Below, piece by piece: positions 1-5,532 of a DNA stretch of 7,623 nucleotides; the stretch's first letter is position 1, and every line of letters starts with the position of its first letter. Where the stretch lies: positions 1-7,623 of the forward strand of contig JAOZLU010000334.1 of the NCBI GenBank assembly GCA_029934695.1, written 5' to 3'. The translations under genes and the position numbers were made by a program. The notes beneath the pieces are model-generated. The model saw only the letters and a list, made by a program, of their open reading frames with translations. It made no database searches and was not told the origin of the DNA. The stretch comes from Desulfobacterales bacterium (GTDB lineage: Bacteria > Desulfobacterota > Desulfobacteria > Desulfobacterales > 4be13).

Positions 1-273
1 ATAAAAATGCTGGATGTCCTGAAATTTGCCCACGAAAAGGGAAGGGAGGAAGGGAGATTGGAAACCGCCCGTGAAATGATCTTAAGATTTCTTGAAGAAT
101 CAGTCGGCCTTGTTCCCGCATATATTTCTGATGAAGTTATGTCCATTTCCCGCCCGGATATACTGGTAAGACTGGTGAAACAGGCTATGATATGCAAAGG
201 AATTGAAGATTTTGAAAAAATGCTGAGACTCGCAAACCGGAAACCACAGACTGAGCAACCTTTGATTACTTGA
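1..273 (+). CDS. C-terminal fragment of an Rpn/YhgA-like putative transposase-nuclease (5' end outside window)
   Basis: The frame is open from the first base (ATA AAA before the first ATG at 7) and ends at TGA 271-273, so this is most likely the 3' end of a longer gene that starts before the window; no ribosome binding site for ATG 7 can be seen. The visible part has a Lys/Glu/Arg-rich helix with a repeated charged EKGREEGR pattern at about residues 10-17 (counting from ATG 7), then a helical tail of about 65 residues ending in a 'FEKMLR' stretch. Such tails are typical of the C-termini of Rpn-family (PD-(D/E)XK, 'putative transposase' YhgA-like) proteins and DUF4351-like proteins. The nuclease core itself is not present here, so the family call rests on the tail only. 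It could alternatively be an unrelated charged helical protein or a decayed fragment. Confidence 0.5.
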   Translation: MKMLDVLKFAHEKGREEGRLETAREMILRFLEESVGLVPAYISDEVMSISRPDILVRLVKQAMICKGIEDFEKMLRLANRKPQTEQPLIT

Positions 274-317
274 AAGAAATGAGAAAGTCGTGAATCGGGG
301 AACAAAGATGTTTTACT

Positions 318-371
318 CGTTATGAGGTTCAGCCTCGTAACGCAAATCAAGAGGCCCCGCCTCGCAACGCA
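318..371. repeat. Cluster of small palindromic repeats upstream of rpe
   Basis: Arms at 318-327 (CGTTATGAGG) and 333-342 (CCTCGTAACG) pair over 10 bp with one G-U, around a 5-base loop. A second small palindrome follows, GAGGC 351-355 and GCCTC 359-363 with a 3-base loop. The 13-mer GCCTCGTAACGCA (332-344) recurs at 359-371 with one change. No T-tract follows either hairpin, so a simple intrinsic terminator is not supported. The layout resembles short dispersed palindromes scattered between genes in repeat-rich genomes; membership of a genome-wide family is inference. Confidence 0.6.
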
Positions 372-416
372 CACACCTCAGTTCACGCTTTGCTGTAAAA
401 CAATTTGGCACCAACA

Positions 417-442
417 GTCAGTGGCTGCCAGCAGTAACTGAC
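417..442 (+). other. Nested hairpin immediately upstream of the rpe ribosome binding site
   Basis: GTCAGT (417-422) pairs perfectly with ACTGAC (437-442), and inside it CTG (425-427) pairs with CAG (432-434) around the loop CCAG, leaving a 2x2 internal loop. The structure ends four bases before the AAGGAG ribosome binding site of rpe. It could affect translation or mark a transcript end, but no T-tract follows and no riboswitch class is recognised. Confidence 0.4.
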
Positions 443-446
443 AAAT

Positions 447-452
447 AAGGAG
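447..452 (+). promoter_or_regulatory. Ribosome binding site that decides the rpe start
   Basis: AAGGAG lies 8 bases before ATG 461 but only 2 bases before the upstream in-frame ATG 455. The spacing favours ATG 461, giving a protein that begins MKLIAPSILS as is usual in Rpe. Confidence 0.75.
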
Positions 453-460
453 ATATGATA

Positions 461-1120
461 ATGAAACTTATTGCCCCCTCAATCCTGTCCGCAGATTTTT
501 CAAAATTGGGAGAAGAGATAAAAGCCGTTGAATCAGCAGGTGCGGATTGGATACACATTGATGTCATGGATGGCCATTTTGTCCCGAATATCACAATGGG
601 GCCGATAGTTGTTGAAGCTGTCACGCGGGTCACGCAGCTTCCCCCTGACGTTCACCTGATGATTGAAAATCCGGATCGTTATATTTCTGATTTTGCAAAA
701 GCAGGGGCCGCTCTGATTTCCGTCCAGGCAGAGGCCTGTGTTCATCTGAACCGGACCCTCCAGATGATAAAGGAATGCGGTGCCCGCCCGGGTGTTGCTC
801 TGAATCCTTCAACACCGCTTTCCTCTGTTGAATGGGTATTGGAATATGTTGATTTTGTTTTAATTATGAGCGTCAATCCGGGATTCGGCGGCCAGGCGTT
901 TATAAAAAACAGTCTCGATAAGATAAAGGCACTTCGCAAAATGATTCAGAACAGGGGACTTTCCGCACTGATTCAAATTGACGGCGGAGTGAACGAAAAG
1001 ACCATCGGAGAAATTGCGCTTGCCGGCGCAGACGCTTTTGTTGCCGGTTCGGCAATTTTCGGAAACCCGGATTATAAGCAGACAATAGATAATTTCAGAA
1101 AGATCATCGGGGAATCATAA
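461..1120 (+). CDS. rpe: Ribulose-phosphate 3-epimerase
   Basis: This cytosolic TIM-barrel enzyme interconverts D-ribulose 5-phosphate and D-xylulose 5-phosphate in the pentose phosphate pathway. The 219-residue product has the normal family length and starts with the hallmark APSILSADF. Metal and catalytic residues are visible: His32 and Asp34 in HIDVMDGHFVPN, His65 in DVHLMI and Asp174 in QIDGGV. The phosphate-binding parts MSVNPGFGGQ (136-145) and VAGSAIF (194-200) are intact. One oddity is ISVQAEA at 86-92, where most family members have His at position 89 (for example TFHPEA in E. coli). ATG 461 was chosen by ribosome-binding-site spacing; ATG 455 would add two residues. Its stop codon overlaps the aroQ start (TAATG), so the two are probably co-translated. 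No clear sigma70 promoter was found upstream. Confidence 0.97.
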   Translation: MKLIAPSILSADFSKLGEEIKAVESAGADWIHIDVMDGHFVPNITMGPIVVEAVTRVTQLPPDVHLMIENPDRYISDFAKAGAALISVQAEACVHLNRTLQMIKECGARPGVALNPSTPLSSVEWVLEYVDFVLIMSVNPGFGGQAFIKNSLDKIKALRKMIQNRGLSALIQIDGGVNEKTIGEIALAGADAFVAGSAIFGNPDYKQTIDNFRKIIGES

Positions 1121-1575
1121 TGAATGAGGGCAGAGATAATCTGAAAGTGCTGGTCATCCATGGCCCCAATCTGAATATGCTGGGAAAAAGAGAGCCGGAA
1201 CTGTACGGAACCACGACACTTGATGAGATTAATGCAGACATAAAAACGCTCGGAAAAAAATTGGGCATTGTCACGGAAACTTTTCAGTCCAATTATGAAG
1301 GGGCCATTGTTGAAAAAATTCAGGAGTCCATGAGAACATGCAACGGACTGATCATCAATCCCGCGGCCTATACACACACGAGCATTGCCATCCGCGATGC
1401 CATTCTTTTGCTGGATGTGCCTGTGATTGAGATACACCTTTCCAATATCTATAAAAGAGAACCTTTTCGCCACAAGTCTGTGGTGGCCGATATTGCGACC
1501 GCTCAGATTTCAGGGCTTGGGGTTCACGGGTATGCACTGGCTTTGGAGGGGATGGCAGGAATAATTCAGCCATAG
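1120..1575 (+). CDS. aroQ: Type II 3-dehydroquinate dehydratase
   Basis: AroQ converts 3-dehydroquinate to 3-dehydroshikimate, step three of the shikimate pathway, as a cytosolic flavodoxin-like dodecamer. The 151-residue product contains the active-site residues known from the M. tuberculosis enzyme at a constant offset of five: Asn17 (GPNLN), Arg24 and the catalytic Tyr29 (REPELYG, the flexible lid), Asn80 and His86 (INPAAYTHTS), the general acid His106 (EIHLSN) and Arg117 (REPFRHKS). It is therefore very likely active. ATG 1120 overlaps the last base of rpe, with a weak CGGGGA site six bases upstream, so translational coupling is likely. In relatives efp often follows aroQ (from memory); here a hypothetical gene follows after 16 bases. 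Confidence 0.97.
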   Translation: MNEGRDNLKVLVIHGPNLNMLGKREPELYGTTTLDEINADIKTLGKKLGIVTETFQSNYEGAIVEKIQESMRTCNGLIINPAAYTHTSIAIRDAILLLDVPVIEIHLSNIYKREPFRHKSVVADIATAQISGLGVHGYALALEGMAGIIQP

Positions 1576-1578
1576 AAC

Positions 1579-1583
1579 AGGAG
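1579..1583 (+). promoter_or_regulatory. Ribosome binding site supporting a TTG start
   Basis: AGGAG sits 8 bases before TTG 1592, just past the aroQ stop codon. No in-frame ATG is near this site, so TTG is the best-supported start of the next gene. Confidence 0.65.
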
Positions 1584-1591
1584 ATATCATA

Positions 1592-2584
1592 TTGAAAAAG
1601 CATCAAGAAACGTCAGAGCCGACAGACTATGTTGAATTGGCGGAAAAAAATGCCGGTGCCAAGGCTGTTGAGTATCTTATTGACAAACATCTTATCCAGA
1701 TCATGGGTATCAGGGAAGATTATCCCTTGGATGATCTTGATCTCCTCAGCATCGAATTGAAGGACAACTACGATATAAAAAGAAGCGTCAGAAGAGAGGT
1801 CGGCCGTTTACAGGAGAAAATCAGACTCGTAATAGAAGCGGTGACCCAGAGAATCGCTGATCGTAAATACAGATCAACAGAGCAGGCGATTGAAGGAATG
1901 AAGTTATCCAAAAATGAGCGGACAAGATTTAATGCTCTGCTGAACAACGACAAGAGGGTTCATGTTTCATGTCAGTCCCTCAAAGTGGCGGTTGATGTTT
2001 TTCTGGAACTGAATAAGCGGATTATCAGGAAAATAGAGGAAAGCGAGGCGTCGGATGACAAGCAGACCGCACGGAGAATGATACTGGGCAATGCAATTAT
2101 TGTCTATGAACTGTTGGATTTTATTATTAATTATGTAGATTTGTTCAGCATCTCCGGCATTGAGGAGATCAATGAAATTTACAGCAATGCCTGCGATGAG
2201 AACAAAAGGCTTCTGGGGAAGGAGAATGAACGGGAAAAACGGGCAAATTCGGAATATATCATTGCCGAAATAAGAGAACAGATCATAACAGATGTTCAGA
2301 ATCGCAAAGGCGTGATTGCAAGGCTTTCAGAGGAATGGGAATCTTATATCAAAGCGATCAATGAGAAGAAGGACAAGACCGCCACGATAAATGAGAATCT
2401 GCCCTCTCTGAAGCTTATGAGAGATAATGCAAAAGGTCAGATTGAAGTTCTGCAAGCCGCGTTGGTCCTGGGAATCGTCAAGACAAATCTGGGTGCCATC
2501 CAGTCCTCCATGGAAGCACTGGGGAAAATAGAACTCGTGACACTGTCTCCTGACAGGATACGGATTTTACTCGGAGATGCGTAA
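1592..2584 (+). CDS. Conserved-looking helical/coiled-coil protein of unknown function
   Basis: I do not recognise a family. The 330-residue product begins at TTG behind a well-placed AGGAG. It has no signal peptide and no clear membrane segment, so it is probably cytoplasmic. It is rich in Lys, Glu, Arg and Ile and almost wholly helical in character. Candidate coiled-coil stretches are around residues 60-105 (basic, with RLQEKIRLVIEAV) and 195-280 (NEREKRANSEYIIAEIREQI and following). A hydrophobic helix near 165-190 (IVYELLDFIINYVDLF) and a C-terminal hydrophobic region (about 283-320, ending LSPDRIRILLG) may form a packing domain. The C-terminal helices faintly recall TelA-like toxic-anion-resistance proteins, but I cannot support that. 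It lies 16 bases behind aroQ and 61 before the zinc-ribbon gene on the same strand, so a shared transcript is likely. Composition resembles its neighbours. Confidence 0.85.
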   Translation: MKKHQETSEPTDYVELAEKNAGAKAVEYLIDKHLIQIMGIREDYPLDDLDLLSIELKDNYDIKRSVRREVGRLQEKIRLVIEAVTQRIADRKYRSTEQAIEGMKLSKNERTRFNALLNNDKRVHVSCQSLKVAVDVFLELNKRIIRKIEESEASDDKQTARRMILGNAIIVYELLDFIINYVDLFSISGIEEINEIYSNACDENKRLLGKENEREKRANSEYIIAEIREQIITDVQNRKGVIARLSEEWESYIKAINEKKDKTATINENLPSLKLMRDNAKGQIEVLQAALVLGIVKTNLGAIQSSMEALGKIELVTLSPDRIRILLGDA

Positions 2585-2645
2585 TTCAGGCTGCCATCTG
2601 AAACAGGCTTTTTAAACGTCGAACTGCAAAAAAGAGGAAGACGCT

Positions 2646-3053
2646 ATGCAGAAAAAACAATTGATCAAGTTTCGATGTCCCAAATGCGATCAGCTCCTCC
2701 GAACTGATGACGAGCTTTCGGGAACAGAAACGAAATGCCCCTCATGTTCCTTCATGTTTATCGTTCCTGATGCGATGGCAGACGCTTTGTTTTCATACAA
2801 TTATAAGAATTTGAGCGATGCCCGCTTGGAAAAACTCCTGGCGAACGAATCTGACCTTGGAAAACGGGACATTATTTTTGAGGAACTGACAAAACGATTT
2901 ACCAATTATTATATTCATCTTCTTGATAATGAATCTGGGGCAAAAAAACGCTTCGACATTGCGAAGGAACTGAAAACACGGCTCATTTCATATTTCCTGA
3001 TGCTCAGAACGCTTTCAAGGAAGCTGATATCCTATTTGTCCAGAGAATTGTAG
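2646..3053 (+). CDS. Small protein with N-terminal zinc ribbon, function unknown
   Basis: The 135-residue product starts at ATG 2646 with a purine-rich AGAGGAAG just upstream. Residues 8-41 form a zinc ribbon with Cys11-x2-Cys14 and Cys31-x2-Cys34, of the 'IKFRCPxC...KCPSCxxxFxVP' type that occurs as an N-terminal module in many bacterial proteins. Four cysteines imply one structural zinc; DNA, RNA or protein binding are all possible. The rest (50-135) is helical and charged, with no catalytic motif, signal peptide or strong membrane helix. A mildly hydrophobic segment near 113-125 (RLISYFLMLRTLSRKL) is too basic for a typical membrane span. It follows the coiled-coil gene by 61 bases and may work with it, but this is inferred from position only. 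It converges on uvrB. Confidence 0.85.
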   Translation: MQKKQLIKFRCPKCDQLLRTDDELSGTETKCPSCSFMFIVPDAMADALFSYNYKNLSDARLEKLLANESDLGKRDIIFEELTKRFTNYYIHLLDNESGAKKRFDIAKELKTRLISYFLMLRTLSRKLISYLSREL

Positions 3054-3070
3054 CGGGTGGGTCCCAAAAT

Positions 3071-3155
3071 GCGAAAATTCCGCCTGGCTCTCTCCCCTGA
3101 GATTATGCCAGACAAAAGGGAGTGCAAAAATGGAGCCGCCAGGCGGAATTTTTGC
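3071..3155. repeat. Long inverted repeat joining the repeat edge to copy 1
   Basis: Bases 3071-3088 (GCGAAAATTCCGCCTGGC) are the reverse complement of 3138-3155 with one mismatch, enclosing a 49-base loop. The left arm is thus an inverted partial copy of the core of the 93-bp repeat. It begins 17 bases after the stop of the zinc-ribbon gene and could fold in the 3' UTR of that transcript. Confidence 0.75.
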
Positions 3156-3184
3156 GTTCCGCCAAACTGCAAAAATTCTGTCAT
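3092..3184. repeat. Structured 93-bp repeat, copy 1
   Basis: It matches 3200-3292 in 90 of 93 positions at a 108-bp period; the differences are at 3112, 3171 and 3177. Inside are nested palindromes: GCAAAAAT (3124-3131) with ATTTTTGC (3148-3155), CCGCC (3136-3140) with GGCGG (3142-3146), and AATTTTTGC (3147-3155) with GCAAAAATT (3169-3177). The last two sets give competing hairpins. This resembles REP/MITE-like intergenic elements more than coding DNA. Confidence 0.9.
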
Positions 3185-3199
3185 GGCTTCATTTCCGCA

Positions 3200-3292
3200 C
3201 TCCCCTGAGATTATGCCAGGCAAAAGGGAGTGCAAAAATGGAGCCGCCAGGCGGAATTTTTGCGTTCCGCCAAACTGCGAAAATCCTGTCAT
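3200..3292. repeat. Structured 93-bp repeat, copy 2
   Basis: This is the second copy of the unit, 15 bases after the first. It has the same core palindromes, plus a left-hand inverted pair GCACTCCC (3197-3204) with GGGAGTGC (3226-3233) that is less perfect in copy 1. The substitution at 3279 weakens the AATTTTTGC pairing seen in copy 1. Confidence 0.9.
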
Positions 3293-3346
3293 ATCTCACA
3301 CAGAGGCACAGAGAAAAGCATATAAAAATCTGTGTCCGAAAATATG

Positions 3347-3368
3347 TGTCCGGCTTCCGGGCCGGACA
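3347..3368. terminator. GC-rich hairpin between convergent genes, possible transcript end
   Basis: TGTCCGGC (3347-3354) pairs perfectly with GCCGGACA (3361-3368) around the loop TTCCGG. It lies 51 bases past the uvrB stop on the - strand. No clean T-tract follows on either strand, although the - strand has an AT-rich stretch soon after, so an intrinsic terminator is only possible. It may instead protect transcripts from 3' decay. Confidence 0.35.
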
Positions 3369-3418
3369 GCTCCGGACCGGACAGGACTGCCGGTGGGAAG
3401 GGCTGTTTTCAGATACGA

Positions 3419-5413
3419 TCAGACGCTTCCGTCCTGCATCTTCTTCAGTTCCTTAATCTGATCCCTAAGCTCAGCGGCTCTTTCAAAGGCAAGCGTTTTT
3501 GCGGCCTGCCCCATTTCTTTCTCCATACTTTTAATCACGTCCTCCAGACTGTCCGAAGCCCCGTAATCCGCAACGGTTTCCGCCACCTTATCCAGGACCG
3601 CCTCCTCAGTTTCATGCCCAAAGTCAAAGACAGGCGTGATAGCTTTTTGAATCGTCTCAGGGGTAATTTTATGCAATTTGTTGTAGGCGCGCTGAATTTC
3701 CCTGCGCCGGTCTGTCTCGTCAATGGCCTGCTGCATGGATTTTGTGATCCTGTCAGCGTACATGATAACCTTTCCCCGGGCGTTTCTGGCCGCACGCCCG
3801 CAGGTCTGAATCAGCGATCTCGCGGAACGCAGGAACCCTTCCTTGTCAGCGTCGAGTATGGCCACCAGGGAAACCTCCGGAATGTCAAGGCCCTCACGAA
3901 GAAGATTGATTCCGACCAGAATGTCAAATTTACCCATTCTGAGGTCCTGTATGATCTCCACACGTTCCAATGTGCTGATGTCCGCGTGAAGATATCGCAC
4001 CCTCATCTCCAGATCGGAATAATATTCGGTCAGGTCTTCGGCCATGCGCTTTGTCAGCGTTGTAACCAGCACCCTTTCATTTCTTTGCGCACGAATCCGA
4101 ATCTCTTCAAGAAGGTCGTCCACCTGATATTCCGCTTTCCGAACCTCTATTTCAGGATCAAGAAGACCTGTGGGCCTTACAATCAGTTCGGCAATGGCAT
4201 ACTTGGCTTTTTCAAGCTCGTACTCAGCAGGTGTCGCGGAGACATAAACCACCTGAGACACCCTTGAGGCAAATTCATCAAACATGAGCGGGCGGTTATC
4301 CAGCGCGGACGGAAGCCTGAACCCGTATTCAACGAGCGTCCCTTTTCGGGAGCGGTCTCCCCTGTACATGCCCCGGATCTGAGGCACGGCAATATGGCTT
4401 TCATCAATACACACCAGGAAATCCTCGGGAAAATAATCAAGAAGCGTGGGTGGCGGTTCCCCGGGATTTCTTCCTGTAAGATGGCGGGAGTAGTTCTCAA
4501 TACCGTTGCAGTACCCAAGCTCCATCATCATTTCCAGGTCGAAATTTGTCCGTTCCTCAATACGCTGGCCCTCGATCAGCCTGTTTTCATTTCTGAAATA
4601 CTCAAGGCGCGCCTTCAATTCTTCAAGAATTGCGTCTATGGCCTTCCTGAGCGTGGATTTGGAGGTGACGTAATGACTGGCAGGGAACAGGGTGATATCT
4701 TTCAACGGCCTGATGACAGTTCCTTTAAGCGGATCAATCTCCGCAATGCTCTCGATTTCATCTCCGAAAAACTCAATACGGACAGCTTTGTTTTCCTCAT
4801 ACGCGGGAAAGATGTCAACGCGGTCTCCTCTTACGCGGAACACGCCCCTGTGAAAATCAAGATCATTCCGTTCGTAATGCATTCTCACGAAATCTGAAAG
4901 GAGCCTGTCCCGATCCAGTTCAGCACTCTCCTCAAGATTGATCCGCATTCCCAGGTAATCCTCAGGTGCGCCCAGCCCGAAGATGCACGACACGCTCGCC
5001 ACGACAATCACATCTTGCCGGGACAGCACCGAGCGTGTGGCAGAATGACGCAGTTTGTCAATCATTTCATTGATAGCGGAATCTTTCTGGATATAGGTGT
5101 CGCTGGAGGGAATATAGGCTTCGGGCTGATAGTAATCATAGTAGCTGACAAAGTATTCCACCGCGTTTTCAGGAAAAAGCATCTTAAATTCGTTATAGAG
5201 CTGGGCCGCAAGGGTTTTGTTCGGTGCGATCATCAGGGTCGGTTTTTCAACCTTTGCAATGACGTGGGCCATTGTAAATGTTTTGCCGGAGCCTGTAACT
5301 CCCAAGAGGACATGATGCCGCTTTTGTAACCGTATATTTTTGCCCAGAGTTTTTATGGCTTTGGGCTGGTCCCCTGTTGGTGTAAAATTTGAAATCAGAT
5401 TAAATAATGACAT
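3419..5413 (-). CDS. uvrB: UvrABC system protein B (excinuclease helicase subunit)
   Basis: UvrB is the DNA-damage-verifying helicase of nucleotide excision repair; it is loaded by UvrA and recruits the nuclease UvrC. The 664-residue product is complete (E. coli: 673). Visible parts in order: TGDQPKAI (13-20), Walker A GVTGSGKT (38-45), the beta-hairpin that inserts into DNA (about 87-113, YFVSYYDYYQPEAY), Walker B/DEAD-like IDESH (336-340), motif III SATP (392-395), motif V GINLLREGLDIPE (501-513), motif VI QTCGRAARN (536-544, with Cys where E. coli has Ile), and the C-terminal UVR domain that contacts UvrC (about 624-659). AAAGGA lies 10 bases before ATG, a rather long spacing. No LexA-type box was seen upstream. 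The ATPase-nuclease gene lies upstream on the same strand, 119 bases away. Confidence 0.98.
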   Translation of the reverse strand: MSLFNLISNFTPTGDQPKAIKTLGKNIRLQKRHHVLLGVTGSGKTFTMAHVIAKVEKPTLMIAPNKTLAAQLYNEFKMLFPENAVEYFVSYYDYYQPEAYIPSSDTYIQKDSAINEMIDKLRHSATRSVLSRQDVIVVASVSCIFGLGAPEDYLGMRINLEESAELDRDRLLSDFVRMHYERNDLDFHRGVFRVRGDRVDIFPAYEENKAVRIEFFGDEIESIAEIDPLKGTVIRPLKDITLFPASHYVTSKSTLRKAIDAILEELKARLEYFRNENRLIEGQRIEERTNFDLEMMMELGYCNGIENYSRHLTGRNPGEPPPTLLDYFPEDFLVCIDESHIAVPQIRGMYRGDRSRKGTLVEYGFRLPSALDNRPLMFDEFASRVSQVVYVSATPAEYELEKAKYAIAELIVRPTGLLDPEIEVRKAEYQVDDLLEEIRIRAQRNERVLVTTLTKRMAEDLTEYYSDLEMRVRYLHADISTLERVEIIQDLRMGKFDILVGINLLREGLDIPEVSLVAILDADKEGFLRSARSLIQTCGRAARNARGKVIMYADRITKSMQQAIDETDRRREIQRAYNKLHKITPETIQKAITPVFDFGHETEEAVLDKVAETVADYGASDSLEDVIKSMEKEMGQAAKTLAFERAAELRDQIKELKKMQDGSV

Positions 5414-5446
5414 GATGTTCTTATCCTTTGGGTCTTGAAATGATGG

Positions 5447-5453
5447 ACCTCCT
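5447..5453 (-). promoter_or_regulatory. Orphan strong Shine-Dalgarno-like site upstream of uvrB
   Basis: On the - strand this reads AGGAGGT, a near-perfect anti-16S match, but it is 33 bases before the uvrB ATG and no ATG, GTG or TTG follows at a normal spacing. Only the rare starts ATC and ATT follow, which would give a leader peptide of six or seven codons ending at a TAA next to the uvrB ribosome binding site. It may be chance. Confidence 0.25.
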
Positions 5454-5497
5454 GTTTGCTCCGAAGACTAATTCTCTTTACTCCTTACGAAAGACTC

Positions 5498-5513
5498 GCA
5501 AAGCAATCTTTGC
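5498..5513 (-). terminator. Short hairpin after the ATPase-nuclease gene
   Basis: GCAAAG (5498-5503) and CTTTGC (5508-5513) form a perfect 6-bp stem with a 4-base loop, 19 bases past the stop codon of the ATPase-nuclease gene on the - strand. The sequence after it reads GAGTCTTTCG, only a weak T-run, so termination efficiency is doubtful. Confidence 0.35.
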
Positions 5514-5532
5514 ACTCCGGGTGGGCAGCAGA

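Larger units (their letters stand above)
3054..3418. other. Convergent intergenic region filled with structured repeats
   Basis: This 365-base gap separates the + strand zinc-ribbon gene from the - strand uvrB. It contains two 93-bp repeats, an inverted partial copy and a GC-rich hairpin, listed separately. Several reading frames stay open here, but they merely read through the repeats, lack ribosome binding sites and match no known protein. CACAGAG occurs twice at 3299-3313 with one base between, and TGTGTCCG occurs twice at 3331-3338 and 3345-3352. Confidence 0.7.

Noticed and set aside
274..454. Riboswitch or T-box before rpe
   Set aside because: Only simple hairpins are present; no conserved riboswitch core was recognised.
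3092..3292. CRISPR-like repeat-spacer arrangement
   Set aside because: Only two units, each 93 bp with a 15-base gap, which is far from CRISPR repeat and spacer sizes, and no cas genes are nearby.
3805..3811. Cys538 replacing Ile in UvrB motif VI (QTCGRAARN) as an anomaly
   Set aside because: All functional Gly, Arg and Gln residues are kept and the position tolerates variation, so no functional meaning is claimed.
3332..4267. Long + strand reading frame of 311 codons
   Set aside because: It mostly overlaps uvrB antisense, has no ribosome binding site and its translation resembles no protein.
5414..5532. LexA/SOS box controlling uvrB
   Set aside because: No CTG-N10-CAG or GAAC/GTTC type palindrome was found in the gap.
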